Counted from the first letter of the stretch, positions 53,914-62,195 are shown. The stretch is DNA of 64,000 nucleotides from DASQPR01 sp035713725 (GCA_035713725.1 DASTMZ010000088.1:1-64000); one strand, 5' to 3'. Notes: a model not told the origin generated them from the letters alone. Numbers and translations are program-made.

Positions 53914-55053
53914 GTGGTCACGTCGAGTCAGACGTTGCGCGTCGGCATGGTCGGCTACGCGTTCATGGGTGCCGCGCATTCCCAGGCGTGGCGCACCGTT
54001 GGCCGGGTGTTCGACCTGCCGCTGCACGTTGAGATGGTCGCGGTGGCCGGCCGCGACGCCGCGGCGGTAGCCCGCGCGGCCGACCGACTCGGTTGGCAGG
54101 AACACACTACGGACTGGCGTGACCTGGTCGCTCGCGACGACATCGACCTCGTTGACGTCTGCACACCGGGCGACACCCACGCCGAGATCTCTATCGCCGC
54201 GCTGCGGGCCGGTAAGCACGTGCTGTGCGAGAAACCACTGGCCAATTCGGTGGCCGAGGCCGAGGCGATGGTCGCGGCCGCGGACACGGCACGACAAGCG
54301 GGGGTACGGGCAATGTGCGGTTTCAACTACCGTCGCGTACCCGCCGTGACCCACTTACGGAACCTGATCGCGGCCGGTCGGCTCGGCACGATTCGGCACG
54401 TACGGGCGGCGTACCTGCAGGATTGGCTCGCGGACGCGAGCGCGCCGATGGTGTGGCGGCTGGACCGACAGCAGGCCGGGTCGGGCGCGATCGGCGACAT
54501 CGGGGCGCACATCGTGGACCTGACGCAGTTCGTCACCGGGCAGGACATCCTCGCCGTAAGCGCGTTGACTCACACGTTCGTCCACCAGCGCCCACTGACG
54601 CGCGGCTCGACCGAGATGGGTGACGTGACCGTCGACGACGCGGTGCTGTTCCATGCGCGACTGTCCGGCGGCGCGATCGCGAGCTACGAGGCGACGCGCT
54701 TCGCGACCGGACGACGCAACGCACTCCGTCTGGAGATCAACGGATCGCTCGGCTCGGCGGCGTTCGACCTCGAGCGGCTCGACGAGCTCGAGTTCTACGA
54801 CGCCACCGCGCCCGCGACCGAGCAGGGCTTCACCCGCATCCTGGTCACCGAGCCACAGCATCCGTACATGTCGGCGTGGTGGCCACCGGGGCACATCATC
54901 GGATACGAGCACACGTTCACCCACGAGGTGCGCGACCTGGTCGAGGCGATCGCGACCGGTACGGATCCGAGCCCGTCGTTCGCCGATGCGCTGCAGGTCC
55001 AGCGGGTGCTGGCGGCCTTGGCGACGCCCGGTGAGCTGACGCCGGTCGAGTAG
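53914..55053 (+). CDS. Gfo/Idh/MocA family oxidoreductase
   Basis: A 379-residue NAD(P)-dependent sugar or inositol dehydrogenase. Rossmann start RVGMVGYAFMGAAHSQAW, dinucleotide region AVAGRDAA, the EKPLANSVAEAEAM catalytic Lys motif, and GSGAIGDIGAHIVDL with the substrate Asp and His. Substrate unknown. GGGAGG sits before GTG 53914. Divergent from the MMPL gene across 169 bp. Confidence 0.93.
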   Translation: MVTSSQTLRVGMVGYAFMGAAHSQAWRTVGRVFDLPLHVEMVAVAGRDAAAVARAADRLGWQEHTTDWRDLVARDDIDLVDVCTPGDTHAEISIAALRAGKHVLCEKPLANSVAEAEAMVAAADTARQAGVRAMCGFNYRRVPAVTHLRNLIAAGRLGTIRHVRAAYLQDWLADASAPMVWRLDRQQAGSGAIGDIGAHIVDLTQFVTGQDILAVSALTHTFVHQRPLTRGSTEMGDVTVDDAVLFHARLSGGAIASYEATRFATGRRNALRLEINGSLGSAAFDLERLDELEFYDATAPATEQGFTRILVTEPQHPYMSAWWPPGHIIGYEHTFTHEVRDLVEAIATGTDPSPSFADALQVQRVLAALATPGELTPVE

Positions 55054-55107
55054 CTCGGTGCCCGGCCGGCCGGCGTCTGGGTGCCACAGCGGCCGTACCA
55101 TCAGCAC

Positions 55108-55395
55108 GTGGCGGAGGGCCCGATCGACCTCAACGACATCCTCGTCACCATCGGCCACCCGTATCGCGACATCGAGGTACCGCTGCCGACCTGGATCGCT
55201 CGCGGGCCAGGACCCCGACCGCTCGTACGGCCAATGAGTGCACGATCACGCACCACCGGCAAACCCCTGCCGCTCTCGGTCATCCCCCTGCGTTACCGCA
55301 ACAATGGGCAGTCCCGCCGCCTCATCCGAGACGGCCTGCTCGACGATCCGTGGCCACCGGACGACCAGCCCAACCAACCTGAGCCAGGAGCTTGA
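55108..55395 (+). CDS. Hypothetical protein (small, actinobacterial)
   Basis: A 95-residue protein, start GTG 55108 (or 55081). It has an ordered N-terminal part (GPIDLNDILVTIGHPYRDIEVPLP) and the segment LPLSVIPLRYRNNGQSRRLI before an acidic Pro-rich tail. I do not recognise a named family. It lies 54 bp after the dehydrogenase on the same strand. Confidence 0.55.
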   Translation: MAEGPIDLNDILVTIGHPYRDIEVPLPTWIARGPGPRPLVRPMSARSRTTGKPLPLSVIPLRYRNNGQSRRLIRDGLLDDPWPPDDQPNQPEPGA

Positions 55396-55417
55396 CGCGT
55401 TCGCCAGACGCCGTTGC

Positions 55418-56329
55418 CTACCCGAGGCTGGCCTTCGCGTACTTGTTGGCCGCGTTGGTGACCTTGACGGCGTACGCGTCCGGAGCGTTGTACGCCGCCA
55501 GCCCAGCGCGCCAGCCGTCGACAGTGGACAGGTCACGATTGTGTGCGCACAGGTAGTTCGCGGCAGTCAGCGCGGCATCGTCGATGTCCTCCGGGTTCGG
55601 TGTCCCACCGGTGGCGGAGACGCCCCACTTGAGCCAGGTGGACGGCAGGAACTGCATCGGCCCGACGGCGTGGTCCCAGTGGACGTCGCCATCCAGCCGT
55701 ACGCCCTCGACCGTGGCGTGGATCGCCTTGTTGCCATGCGTGCCGTCCAACGCCGGACCGAGGATCGGCATGCTGGTCGTGCCGTCCGGCAGCAGGTGCG
55801 CGCCGCCGTGGCTGCCGTGACCAGATTCGATCGACCCGATGCCGGCGAGCATCACCCACGACAAGTGGCAGCCCGGATTCGTCACGTTCGACATGAGCTG
55901 GGCGTCCGCGTACCCGGTCAGCGCCCGGGACGGGATCCCGGTGCGCGTCGCGATCGAGTCGACCCACGACGCCGCGACCTGTACGGATGGCGGGCCGGCG
56001 GGTGGCTTCGCGGTGGCCGGTCCGGTCGGCGTCGCGGTGCCCGGCGGTCCGGCCGGTGCGGTCGTCGCCGGTGCCAGCGAAGCCGCGGCGGCCGGATCCA
56101 TCGTGAGCGGTACGGCGCCGGCGATCACGTATTCGGTGGACCCGGCGTTGCGAGCGACGGCGAATTCGACCAGCCAACCGAGCCCGACGATGACGCCGAG
56201 GATGGCGACGATCCACACGAAGATCACGCCAGGCACGACCCGCCCGGACGCGCGGCTGCCCCACTGGTCGTCACCGGCCCCGTGCACCACGACAACCATC
56301 ATGCGTCGAATGCGCCACGGCTGCCGCAT
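55418..56329 (-). CDS. Membrane-anchored lytic transglycosylase
   Basis: A protein of about 303 residues. One membrane anchor (VIFVWIVAILGVIVGLGWLVEF), then a Pro/Ala/Thr linker and a transglycosylase domain of the MltB/SLT_2 type. The catalytic Glu is in AGIGSIESGHGSHGG, with HAVGPMQFLPSTWLKWG and GLAAYN as the other conserved blocks. It would cleave peptidoglycan glycan strands outside the membrane. The start is uncertain; several in-frame start codons lie at 56299-56344 without clear ribosome sites. Confidence 0.88.
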   Translation of the reverse strand: MRQPWRIRRMMVVVVHGAGDDQWGSRASGRVVPGVIFVWIVAILGVIVGLGWLVEFAVARNAGSTEYVIAGAVPLTMDPAAAASLAPATTAPAGPPGTATPTGPATAKPPAGPPSVQVAASWVDSIATRTGIPSRALTGYADAQLMSNVTNPGCHLSWVMLAGIGSIESGHGSHGGAHLLPDGTTSMPILGPALDGTHGNKAIHATVEGVRLDGDVHWDHAVGPMQFLPSTWLKWGVSATGGTPNPEDIDDAALTAANYLCAHNRDLSTVDGWRAGLAAYNAPDAYAVKVTNAANKYAKASLG

Positions 56330-56395
56330 CCGCACCCCGCACAATGGCGCTTAACCGGCCGTCGACCTGCCCGTATATCGATGTGTCGATGTTTG

Positions 56396-57034
56396 TTAGG
56401 ACCGGGCGTCTACCGGGATCTGCTTGGCCCATCGGACCTCCCCGTCGCGCTCATAGAACACGCCGACGACCAAGCGGTTCATGGCATCGGGATCCGATGC
56501 GAGGTCCTCACCGGCGAACACGATCGTGAGTGAGCCGGTGGCCGCCGCCGGTACCCCGGTCTCGAGCGAAGTGTTCGGCACGCTGCCGTCGCCGTAGCTC
56601 GTACCGGCGAGCCACGGGTAATGCTGCGACAGCGGTTCGTAGCTGCCTCCCCAGCCGAATCCACCGACGTCGACACCTGCGGCCCACGCCTCGCTGGGCT
56701 GCAGCGTCGGCCCGCCGGACTGGCTGAGCACCACGAAGTCGTAGTAACCGTCGTGCGCGCGACGGTCCGGTCCGCTCCACCGCACGCGTACCACCAGGCT
56801 TGTGGCGTCCACGGCCTGTTGTTTGGACGGCCCGCCGAGTGCGACGACCGTGGCCGCGTACGACGACTTGTCCACGAGGCGGAGGTCGGCGGCGAGCGTC
56901 ACGCCATCCCCGCCATGCGCCCACTCCGCCTTCCGGTCGGCGGTTCGGACCATGGTGACGGTCACGGAGACGATCACCGCGGCAACCGCCACCGAGATGC
57001 AGAGCACAAACATCGCCACGTAGCGGTAACGCAT
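56396..57034 (-). CDS. Membrane-anchored protein of unknown function
   Basis: A 212-residue protein with one N-terminal helix (VAMFVLCISVAVAAVIVSVTVT) and an outside domain. The domain is beta-rich (VTLAADLRLVDKSSYAATVVALGG, LVVRVRWSGP, GSLTIVFAGED), with Gly-rich GGFGWGGSYEPLS. It lies 67 bp from the transglycosylase on the same strand. No family recognised. Confidence 0.65.
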   Translation of the reverse strand: MRYRYVAMFVLCISVAVAAVIVSVTVTMVRTADRKAEWAHGGDGVTLAADLRLVDKSSYAATVVALGGPSKQQAVDATSLVVRVRWSGPDRRAHDGYYDFVVLSQSGGPTLQPSEAWAAGVDVGGFGWGGSYEPLSQHYPWLAGTSYGDGSVPNTSLETGVPAAATGSLTIVFAGEDLASDPDAMNRLVVGVFYERDGEVRWAKQIPVDARS

Positions 57035-57111
57035 GCATCACATGATGAGGGTTCCGCGCTCGCCACGCCGTACCCGCCGGGTTGGGTTGAAGATTAGATG
57101 GAGCACGGTGC

Positions 57112-57142
57112 TTGACCCTCACACCGTGTGAGGCCACAAGGT
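57112..57142 (+). promoter_or_regulatory. MerR-type promoter with 19-bp spacer and palindrome
   Basis: TTGACC (57112-57117) and CAAGGT (57137-57142) are 19 bp apart, the stretched spacer used by MerR activators. A near-perfect palindrome CCTCACAC-C-GTGTGAGG (57117-57133) fills the spacer. Transcription should start almost at the ATG of the gene (57153). Confidence 0.85.
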
Positions 57143-57152
57143 GGGTGATGCC

Positions 57153-57983
57153 ATGTTCACCATCGGAGACTTCGCCAAGCTGGGCCGGGTGTCGATCAGG
57201 ATGCTGCGGCACTACGACGCGATCGGTCTGTTACGGCCGGCCGCTGTGGATGCCGCGAGCGGATACCGCTTCTACGAGGCGGCCCAGCTTCATCGACTGA
57301 ACCGCATCATCGCGCTCAAGGACCTTGGGTTCACGCTCGATCAGGTCGGCACGATCCTCGACGACAAGATCGACACGTTGGAACTGTCCGGCATGCTCCG
57401 GCTCCGGCGTGCCCAGCTCGAGGCTCAGGTCAACGCGGACAGCGCGCGGCTCGCATCGATCGCGGCGAGGCTCCGGCTCATCGAGAAGGAGGGCAACATG
57501 CCTACCGCTGATGTCGTCGTCAAGCCGATCCCACCGATCCGCATCGCCGAATTGTCCGGCGTCGCAGGCGGCTACGGTCCGGAACACATCACGCCGACGA
57601 TCGGACCGCTCTACGACGCGCTGATGTGCGCGCTCGGCGAGGCCGGCGTGACACCGATCGGTGCACCGGTCGCGTATTACGAGCCGGAGGCGGGCGACAC
57701 GAGCGACGCCGTCGTCGTACACGCCGGCATGCCGGTTAACGTGTCGGGCGGCGACGGGTACGCGTTCGACGTCGTCGACCTCGCACCGGTCACCGCCGCG
57801 GCGACGCTCATTCACCGCGGCCCGATGGACGACGTGATGCAGAGCCTTCAGGGACTCGCGACGTGGATCGAGGACAACGGGTACCGGCCGGTCGGGTATC
57901 ACCGCGAGCTGTATGTCGACTACGACCCGAGCAAGCCCGAGGACGGCGTCACGGAGCTTCAGATCGAGATCGTGAAGGCGTAA
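57153..57983 (+). CDS. MerR-family regulator with GyrI-like ligand domain
   Basis: A 276-residue regulator. Residues 1-70 are the MerR domain (FTIGDFAKLGRVSIRMLRHYD and SGYRFYEAAQLHRLNRI), then a coiled coil to about 118 and a GyrI/SOUL-type ligand domain (VVVKPIPPIRIAELSGVAGG then AVAYYEP). This is the BmrR/TipA-like plan for sensing small organic molecules. ATG 57153 (GTG 57141 also in frame). Its own palindromic promoter points to autoregulation. Confidence 0.92.
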   Translation: MFTIGDFAKLGRVSIRMLRHYDAIGLLRPAAVDAASGYRFYEAAQLHRLNRIIALKDLGFTLDQVGTILDDKIDTLELSGMLRLRRAQLEAQVNADSARLASIAARLRLIEKEGNMPTADVVVKPIPPIRIAELSGVAGGYGPEHITPTIGPLYDALMCALGEAGVTPIGAPVAYYEPEAGDTSDAVVVHAGMPVNVSGGDGYAFDVVDLAPVTAAATLIHRGPMDDVMQSLQGLATWIEDNGYRPVGYHRELYVDYDPSKPEDGVTELQIEIVKA

Positions 57984-58114
57984 CGGGAGTCTGGGTCAGC
58001 ACGGCGCCTGCCCTCGGGTGGGCGCCGTGTCGACGTTTCGTCGCGTTCGCGGTCGCGCGAGCCGCTCGCTCACATCGCGCCGAAAGTGTCCGGCAGGGTG
58101 CGTACGCTGCCGGC

Positions 58115-58486
58115 ATGGACATGAAGATCGAGCTCGTGGCGGTGCCCGTGACGGACGTCGACCGGGCCAAGTCGTTCTATGTCGACCAGGTCGGGTTCCA
58201 CGCCGATCATGACTATCAAGTGCACGAGAACCTTCGGTTCGTGCAGCTGACGCCGCCCGGATCGGCGTGTTCGATCGTCATCGGCACGGGCACCACCACG
58301 ATGGCGCCCGGCTCGCAGAAGGGCTTGCAGGCGGTGGTCGAGGACGTGGCCGCGATCCGCGCCGACCTGATCGGACGCGGCGTCGACGCGAGCGACGTCG
58401 ACGTACAACCGTGGGGGTCGTTCGTGACGTTCAGCGATCCGGACGGCAACACCTGGGCGCTGCAACAGATACCGCCACGCGGCTGA
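58115..58486 (+). CDS. VOC-family protein
   Basis: A 123-residue glyoxalase-fold protein (IELVAVPVTDVDRAKSFYVDQVGF then FSDPDGNTWALQQIPP). The final metal Glu is replaced by Gln in WALQQI and the first His position reads AVPV, so it may not bind metal, which suits a binding protein rather than an enzyme. Start ATG 58115 or 58121. Confidence 0.85.
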   Translation: MDMKIELVAVPVTDVDRAKSFYVDQVGFHADHDYQVHENLRFVQLTPPGSACSIVIGTGTTTMAPGSQKGLQAVVEDVAAIRADLIGRGVDASDVDVQPWGSFVTFSDPDGNTWALQQIPPRG

Positions 58487-58499
58487 CTGCGTCGCATCC

Positions 58500-59033
58500 T
58501 CACGACACGCTCAGCGTGCCGAGCAAATCGGTGAACATCACCGAGGGTCCGGGCGCGCCGGTGGCGCTGCAGTTGTCCGTCGTGGCGGCCGTACCCAGGA
58601 AATAAATGTCGAGTATGCCGGGTGCGCTCGGCGTGAAGGCAAGCGTGACGTCGTCGGCGTCGGCCGGGTGCGCGGTCGCCTGTGCGACGACCTGCGCGAG
58701 CACCGCGCTGTCGGGCTGCGCGTCGTCGTTCGGGTCGGTGGTCGTGGTGCTGTCGCGATGCGCCAGGACGAGAAGCCCGGACGCCAGCCGCGAGCCGTCG
58801 ACCGCCGCGTATGTCGCGGTCAGGCCGATGGGTACGCCAACCGACGCCGGTACGTCCGGGCGGGTGCCGTTCGAAACCGGGTGACCGGCGAGCTCCACCC
58901 TCGGCAACGAGCACCCCGGTCGCGAGCCAGCGTCCGAATCGGCGTTGCGCGAGGCGGCGGTGCATCCGGAGATCAGGACGGCACAGCATGCGGTCGTGAT
59001 GATGAGCCGACGCCCGTTGGTTTGACGCAACAC
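58500..59033 (-). CDS. Putative lipoprotein of unknown function
   Basis: A 177-residue protein from GTG 59033. Short basic start, hydrophobic stretch and lipobox ISGC (Cys24). The outside part is Thr/Ala-rich with a beta-sandwich look (VGVPIGLTATYAAVDGSRLA, DDVTLAFTPSAPGILDIYFLG). No family recognised. Converges with the VOC gene, 13 bp between them. Confidence 0.6.
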   Translation of the reverse strand: MLRQTNGRRLIITTACCAVLISGCTAASRNADSDAGSRPGCSLPRVELAGHPVSNGTRPDVPASVGVPIGLTATYAAVDGSRLASGLLVLAHRDSTTTTDPNDDAQPDSAVLAQVVAQATAHPADADDVTLAFTPSAPGILDIYFLGTAATTDNCSATGAPGPSVMFTDLLGTLSVS

Positions 59034-59235
59034 GCAACGAGTGTCGTCCGGCGTATCGATCGGCGCCAGTACACGCGCCGCATCGGCAGAAGAGCGCTTG
59101 GCGTCGCGTCGCCGGGCCTCGTTCGCGTCGCGGTGGCCTCGCCGCTTCGCGGTTGCCTCGCCGCGCTGGCCGACGGCGAATGGCCCCCTATTCTGGCCCC
59201 TCCCCTGGCGGCTCGCAGACACTACCGTCGATGTT

Positions 59236-59513
59236 GTGCAGGCGTTGCGCGACGAGACGGCCGCCGAGCCGATGCGGGACCTGGCGGACGACCTTCGTGA
59301 ATGTGCCCGCGACGCAGCGGTGGCGTCGGCGCGGCTGCTGGCCGCGGTCGTCGTGGTCGCCGACGGGGCCAAGCCGGGCTTCGGCGCCGACGAGGTCGCG
59401 TTCGCGCTGACATGGACCCAGTCGGCGGCCCGCTTGCCCAGCCGGCGCCCGGCGTACTGGTCTGGACATCACCAACCGGCCACGCCTACCGGCGGGATCC
59501 CGACCCGCCGTGA
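59236..59513 (+). pseudogene. Remnant of a DUF222/HNH (13E12-type) gene
   Basis: The start from GTG 59236 (ADDLRECARDAAVASARLLA then FGADEVAFALTWTQSAAR) matches the N-terminus of DUF222 proteins. Right after it the frame shifts to QPAPGVLVWTSPTGHAYRRD and stops at 59513, which resembles the C-terminal end that follows the HNH nuclease domain. About 250-400 residues, including all of the HNH site, are gone. A deletion with frame change is the simplest cause. Confidence 0.6.
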
Positions 59514-59550
59514 CGGCCGACCGCCGGATCATGGCGCGCGTCCGGTGGCC

Positions 59551-60021
59551 TCATGACACGAAGGGCGATCCCGACAACAGTTCGGGATCCACGCCGACGC
59601 CGACGGCGCGGTCGTCGATGGCGCGCCACAGCGACCACGTCGCGTCGAAGCGCGCCGACGGATCCGCCCCGCCGTCGAGCACGACGCGGATGAGTGGCAT
59701 GAGCTCTCCCGCGGCCGGATCGCGGGCCAGTGCGGACGGCAGCCACTTGTCGGCGGGGTACGGCTCATCACGAGCGAGCAGCCAGAACCGTGCGGCGTGG
59801 CGGACGCAGCGTGCCGCCGCCAGGTTCTGCGCGAGCCGGTCGGACCGTGCCAGGGTCGCCGCCACCTCGTTGCGGGCCATCCGGAATCGCAGGTACGCCG
59901 CATCGCGAAGCGCTCGACAGCGCTGTGCGAAGGCAGCCGCCACCTGCCGACGGTACGGCTCACCGACGCCCGCCTCGACGCGCAGCGCGACGGCGTGCCG
60001 CAGGTCGTACGCCCAGATCAC
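59551..60021 (-). CDS. Helical protein coupled to a nucleotidyltransferase
   Basis: A 156-residue all-helical protein (WAYDLRHAVALRVEAGVGEPY, RNEVAATLARSDRLAQNLAAARCVRHAARFWLLARDE). It starts at GTG 60021, overlapping the nucleotidyltransferase stop by four bases. It looks like the helical C-terminal half of two-domain nucleotidyltransferases, so the pair may be a split gene or one gene broken by a one-base shift. Confidence 0.65.
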   Translation of the reverse strand: MIWAYDLRHAVALRVEAGVGEPYRRQVAAAFAQRCRALRDAAYLRFRMARNEVAATLARSDRLAQNLAAARCVRHAARFWLLARDEPYPADKWLPSALARDPAAGELMPLIRVVLDGGADPSARFDATWSLWRAIDDRAVGVGVDPELLSGSPFVS

Positions 60022-60434
60022 GTCGCCCGCCCCGTCGCCGTCGCGATGGGTAGCCCGGCCGGACCGTACACGTTGATATCGACGCCCTGGGCGCGACGGA
60101 CCACGCGGAATCCGACCAGATCACCTGGCAGCACGTCGGATGGGCGATCCACGCGGAAGATCTGGTCCAAGCGCGACCGGCTCGTGATGCGACGCTCGTC
60201 CTCCGACGGGTCGGCGCAGCTGAGCACGATGGTGTCCCAGTCGGACAGATCGTCGTCGAATCCAGTCGCCCGTGACCCGACGAGATACCAGTCACCGGCG
60301 GCCACCACCTGTCGAAGCTCCGCGTCGGCGAACGCATCCCGCGCCAGATTCTCGATCGACGACACCACCGGCGCATTCTCGCTGCGATGGTCCACGTGGT
60401 CCAACCAAATCGCGAACCTCGATGCTGTTCGCAC
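60018..60434 (-). CDS. Nucleotidyltransferase-fold protein
   Basis: A 138-residue protein with the pol-beta nucleotidyltransferase core: YLVGSRATGFDDDLSDWDTIVL is the GS-x-D-x-D-type site, here G-S-R then D-D-D-L-S-D-W-D. Start GTG 60434 is tentative. It is divergent from the YceI gene with 66 bp between. Together with the downstream helical ORF it would resemble MNT-type or aminoglycoside nucleotidyltransferases. Confidence 0.68.
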   Translation of the reverse strand: MRTASRFAIWLDHVDHRSENAPVVSSIENLARDAFADAELRQVVAAGDWYLVGSRATGFDDDLSDWDTIVLSCADPSEDERRITSRSRLDQIFRVDRPSDVLPGDLVGFRVVRRAQGVDINVYGPAGLPIATATGRAT

Positions 60435-60500
60435 TACGATTTGCTTCGGCGCCCGCGGCCGACCGCGGCAGCCCGCACCCCACCAACGGAGGTCCTCAAC

Positions 60501-61034
60501 ATGGGAAACTGGCAGCTCGATCCGTACCACACACAGGTCGAGTTCTCCGCCAAGCACCTGGGCATGATGACGGTACGCGGACACTTTGCCGACGTGAGTG
60601 CGACGGCGGACATCGATCCGGACCACCCGGAGAGCTCCTCGGTCCAGGTGACCATCAACACGGCGAGCGTCCGAACCCACCACGATGTGCGGGACAACGA
60701 CATCCGGTCGGCGAAGTTCATGGACGTCGAGGCGTTTCCGACGATGACGTTTGCGAGCACGAGCGTCGCATCGGCGGGATCGGATCGCTTCACGGTGACC
60801 GGCGACCTGACGATCAAGGGTGTCACGCATCCGGTGACGCTCGATTTCACGAGGTACGGCGAGTTCAACGATCAGATGATGGGGCACCGGATCGCATACG
60901 GCGCGACCACGCAGATCAACCGCCGGGACTTCGGGCTCACGTTCAGCGCGATGCTCGACGGCCGGTTCGTCGTGAGCGACGAGATCCAGATCATGATCGA
61001 GGGCGAGTTGGTGGAGCAGCCGGCAGCGGCGTAA
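60501..61034 (+). CDS. YceI family protein
   Basis: A 177-residue lipocalin-like barrel that binds isoprenoid-type lipids. WQLDPYHTQVEFSAKHLGMMTVRGHF, IRSAKFMDVEAFPTMTFAST and GDLTIKGVTHPVTLD are the family marks. No signal peptide, so this is the cytoplasmic form. GGAGG precedes ATG 60501. Confidence 0.94.
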   Translation: MGNWQLDPYHTQVEFSAKHLGMMTVRGHFADVSATADIDPDHPESSSVQVTINTASVRTHHDVRDNDIRSAKFMDVEAFPTMTFASTSVASAGSDRFTVTGDLTIKGVTHPVTLDFTRYGEFNDQMMGHRIAYGATTQINRRDFGLTFSAMLDGRFVVSDEIQIMIEGELVEQPAAA

Positions 61035-61043
61035 GCGAGCATG

Positions 61044-61096
61044 GCGGTCGCCGCTGTCCCCCGGCGATCGCCGCCGTCCCCCGGCGATCGCCGCTA
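61044..61096 (-). repeat. Tandem 20-bp units reaching the stop codon
   Basis: Units at 61044-61063 and 61064-61083, then a shortened third copy from 61084 that includes the stop of the gene at 61094. The consensus is GCGATCGCCGCCGTCCCCCG. Confidence 0.8.
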
Positions 61097-61663
61097 CTCG
61101 GGCAGCCGTTGAGTGACCACGGCGTCGGCGTGGCGCATGATCGCGTAGAAGTCGGCCCGCGACAGCACCGCGCGGCTCACCGATAGGTAGACCGTGTACT
61201 GGCCGTAGCGCATCCAGGCCACCCAGCCGAAGCATTTGCCGAGCGACGGTCCGCGCTGATGGACGAATCTCGAGCAGAACAGCTCGACCTGATCGGCGCG
61301 CAGCCCGGGCGGTGGGTTCCCGCCGAGGATCGGCGATTTGCGGTGCTGGGCGAGCAGCGGGTCCTGCAGGCCGTACGCGTACGTCGCGCTGAGCGTCGAG
61401 CTGTAGCGCTGCGCGCGCTCGGTGAGCCGTACGATGCCGCTGGTCCACGCGCGGTCGTATACCGCTTCGGTGTCCGGGCCGGTTCGCAGGTTCTTCCACT
61501 CGAGTGGCCCGAGGAACGGGTAGGCATTCGGGTTGTGGACGAGGATTTGGCGCGCAGCCACTGTGTGGCGGTTCTCAACCAGGTTGACGACGGTGATGGG
61601 CAGCGCCCACGCGAGCAACAGCACGAAAATCGTGCCAACGATGATGCCTACGCGCCGCCGCAT
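61094..61663 (-). CDS. Membrane-anchored hypothetical protein
   Basis: A protein of 189 residues from ATG 61663 (213 from 61735). One membrane helix (VGIIVGTIFVLLLAWALPITVVNLV) is followed by an outside domain with two cysteines (ELFCSRFVH, LGKCFGWVAW) and a helical end. No family recognised. Confidence 0.62.
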   Translation of the reverse strand: MRRRVGIIVGTIFVLLLAWALPITVVNLVENRHTVAARQILVHNPNAYPFLGPLEWKNLRTGPDTEAVYDRAWTSGIVRLTERAQRYSSTLSATYAYGLQDPLLAQHRKSPILGGNPPPGLRADQVELFCSRFVHQRGPSLGKCFGWVAWMRYGQYTVYLSVSRAVLSRADFYAIMRHADAVVTQRLPE

Positions 61664-61930
61664 ATCACCGTGATCCCCGTTGTGAGGCACTCGCTCCGGC
61701 GAGCGCTCCCCGGCCACCATGATCGCCGCGGCCAACCCATGTCGCGACGATCTCCCGCCCTTGGCACCGAAATTACCGACTTCACCAGGGTGCCGCGGCG
61801 CAACAGCCGGGATGGTCGGGCCGACCTCGTTGCCGTGGCTGGCGGCTTACCGCACTCTCAGCGCGCAGTCGCGATCGTGCCGAACGCGCCGTCTGTCCGG
61901 CCTGCCCGATTCGCCGATCATGACCTACCC

Positions 61931-62044
61931 CTACGCGATGAGCCCGTACTCGATCGCGGTGGCTGCGGATGCGCCAGCCTGCCACGCGACCATCGCGAGA
62001 ATGGCGGCTGCGATAACGATGACGATCCGGGTGGTAGTGCGCAT
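61931..62044 (-). CDS. 37-residue peptide with Flp-pilin-like tail
   Basis: A strong GGAGG site stands five bases before ATG 62044. The peptide has a basic start, a hydrophobic stretch (IVIVIAAAILAMVAW) and ends ATAIEYGLIA, which matches the conserved core of Flp/Fap pilins, where the cleaved Gly precedes a TAIEYGLIA segment. Here the stop comes right after that core, so the pilin's own helix is missing. No pilus assembly genes are near. Confidence 0.55.
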   Translation of the reverse strand: MRTTTRIVIVIAAAILAMVAWQAGASAATAIEYGLIA

Positions 62045-62144
62045 GGGAACCTCCGTGGACGCTTGGTCGCTTTTCTCAGCACTGATTCGGAGCGACAGAG
62101 CGCGCGGATGGCTCGCCGCGTGCGCGTGTTTTCGCCGGCACAGG

Positions 62145-62195
62145 GCCGAAGTGCACGTGGGGCCGACGTGCACGTGGCGCCGAAGTGCATCAGTG
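62145..62195 (-). repeat. Three 17-bp tandem units over the amidohydrolase stop codon
   Basis: Units at 62145-62161, 62162-62178 and 62179-62195, consensus GCCGAAGTGCACGTGGG. The last unit contains the TGA stop of the amidohydrolase gene (62190-62192 on the minus strand) and its last codons. Confidence 0.85.
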
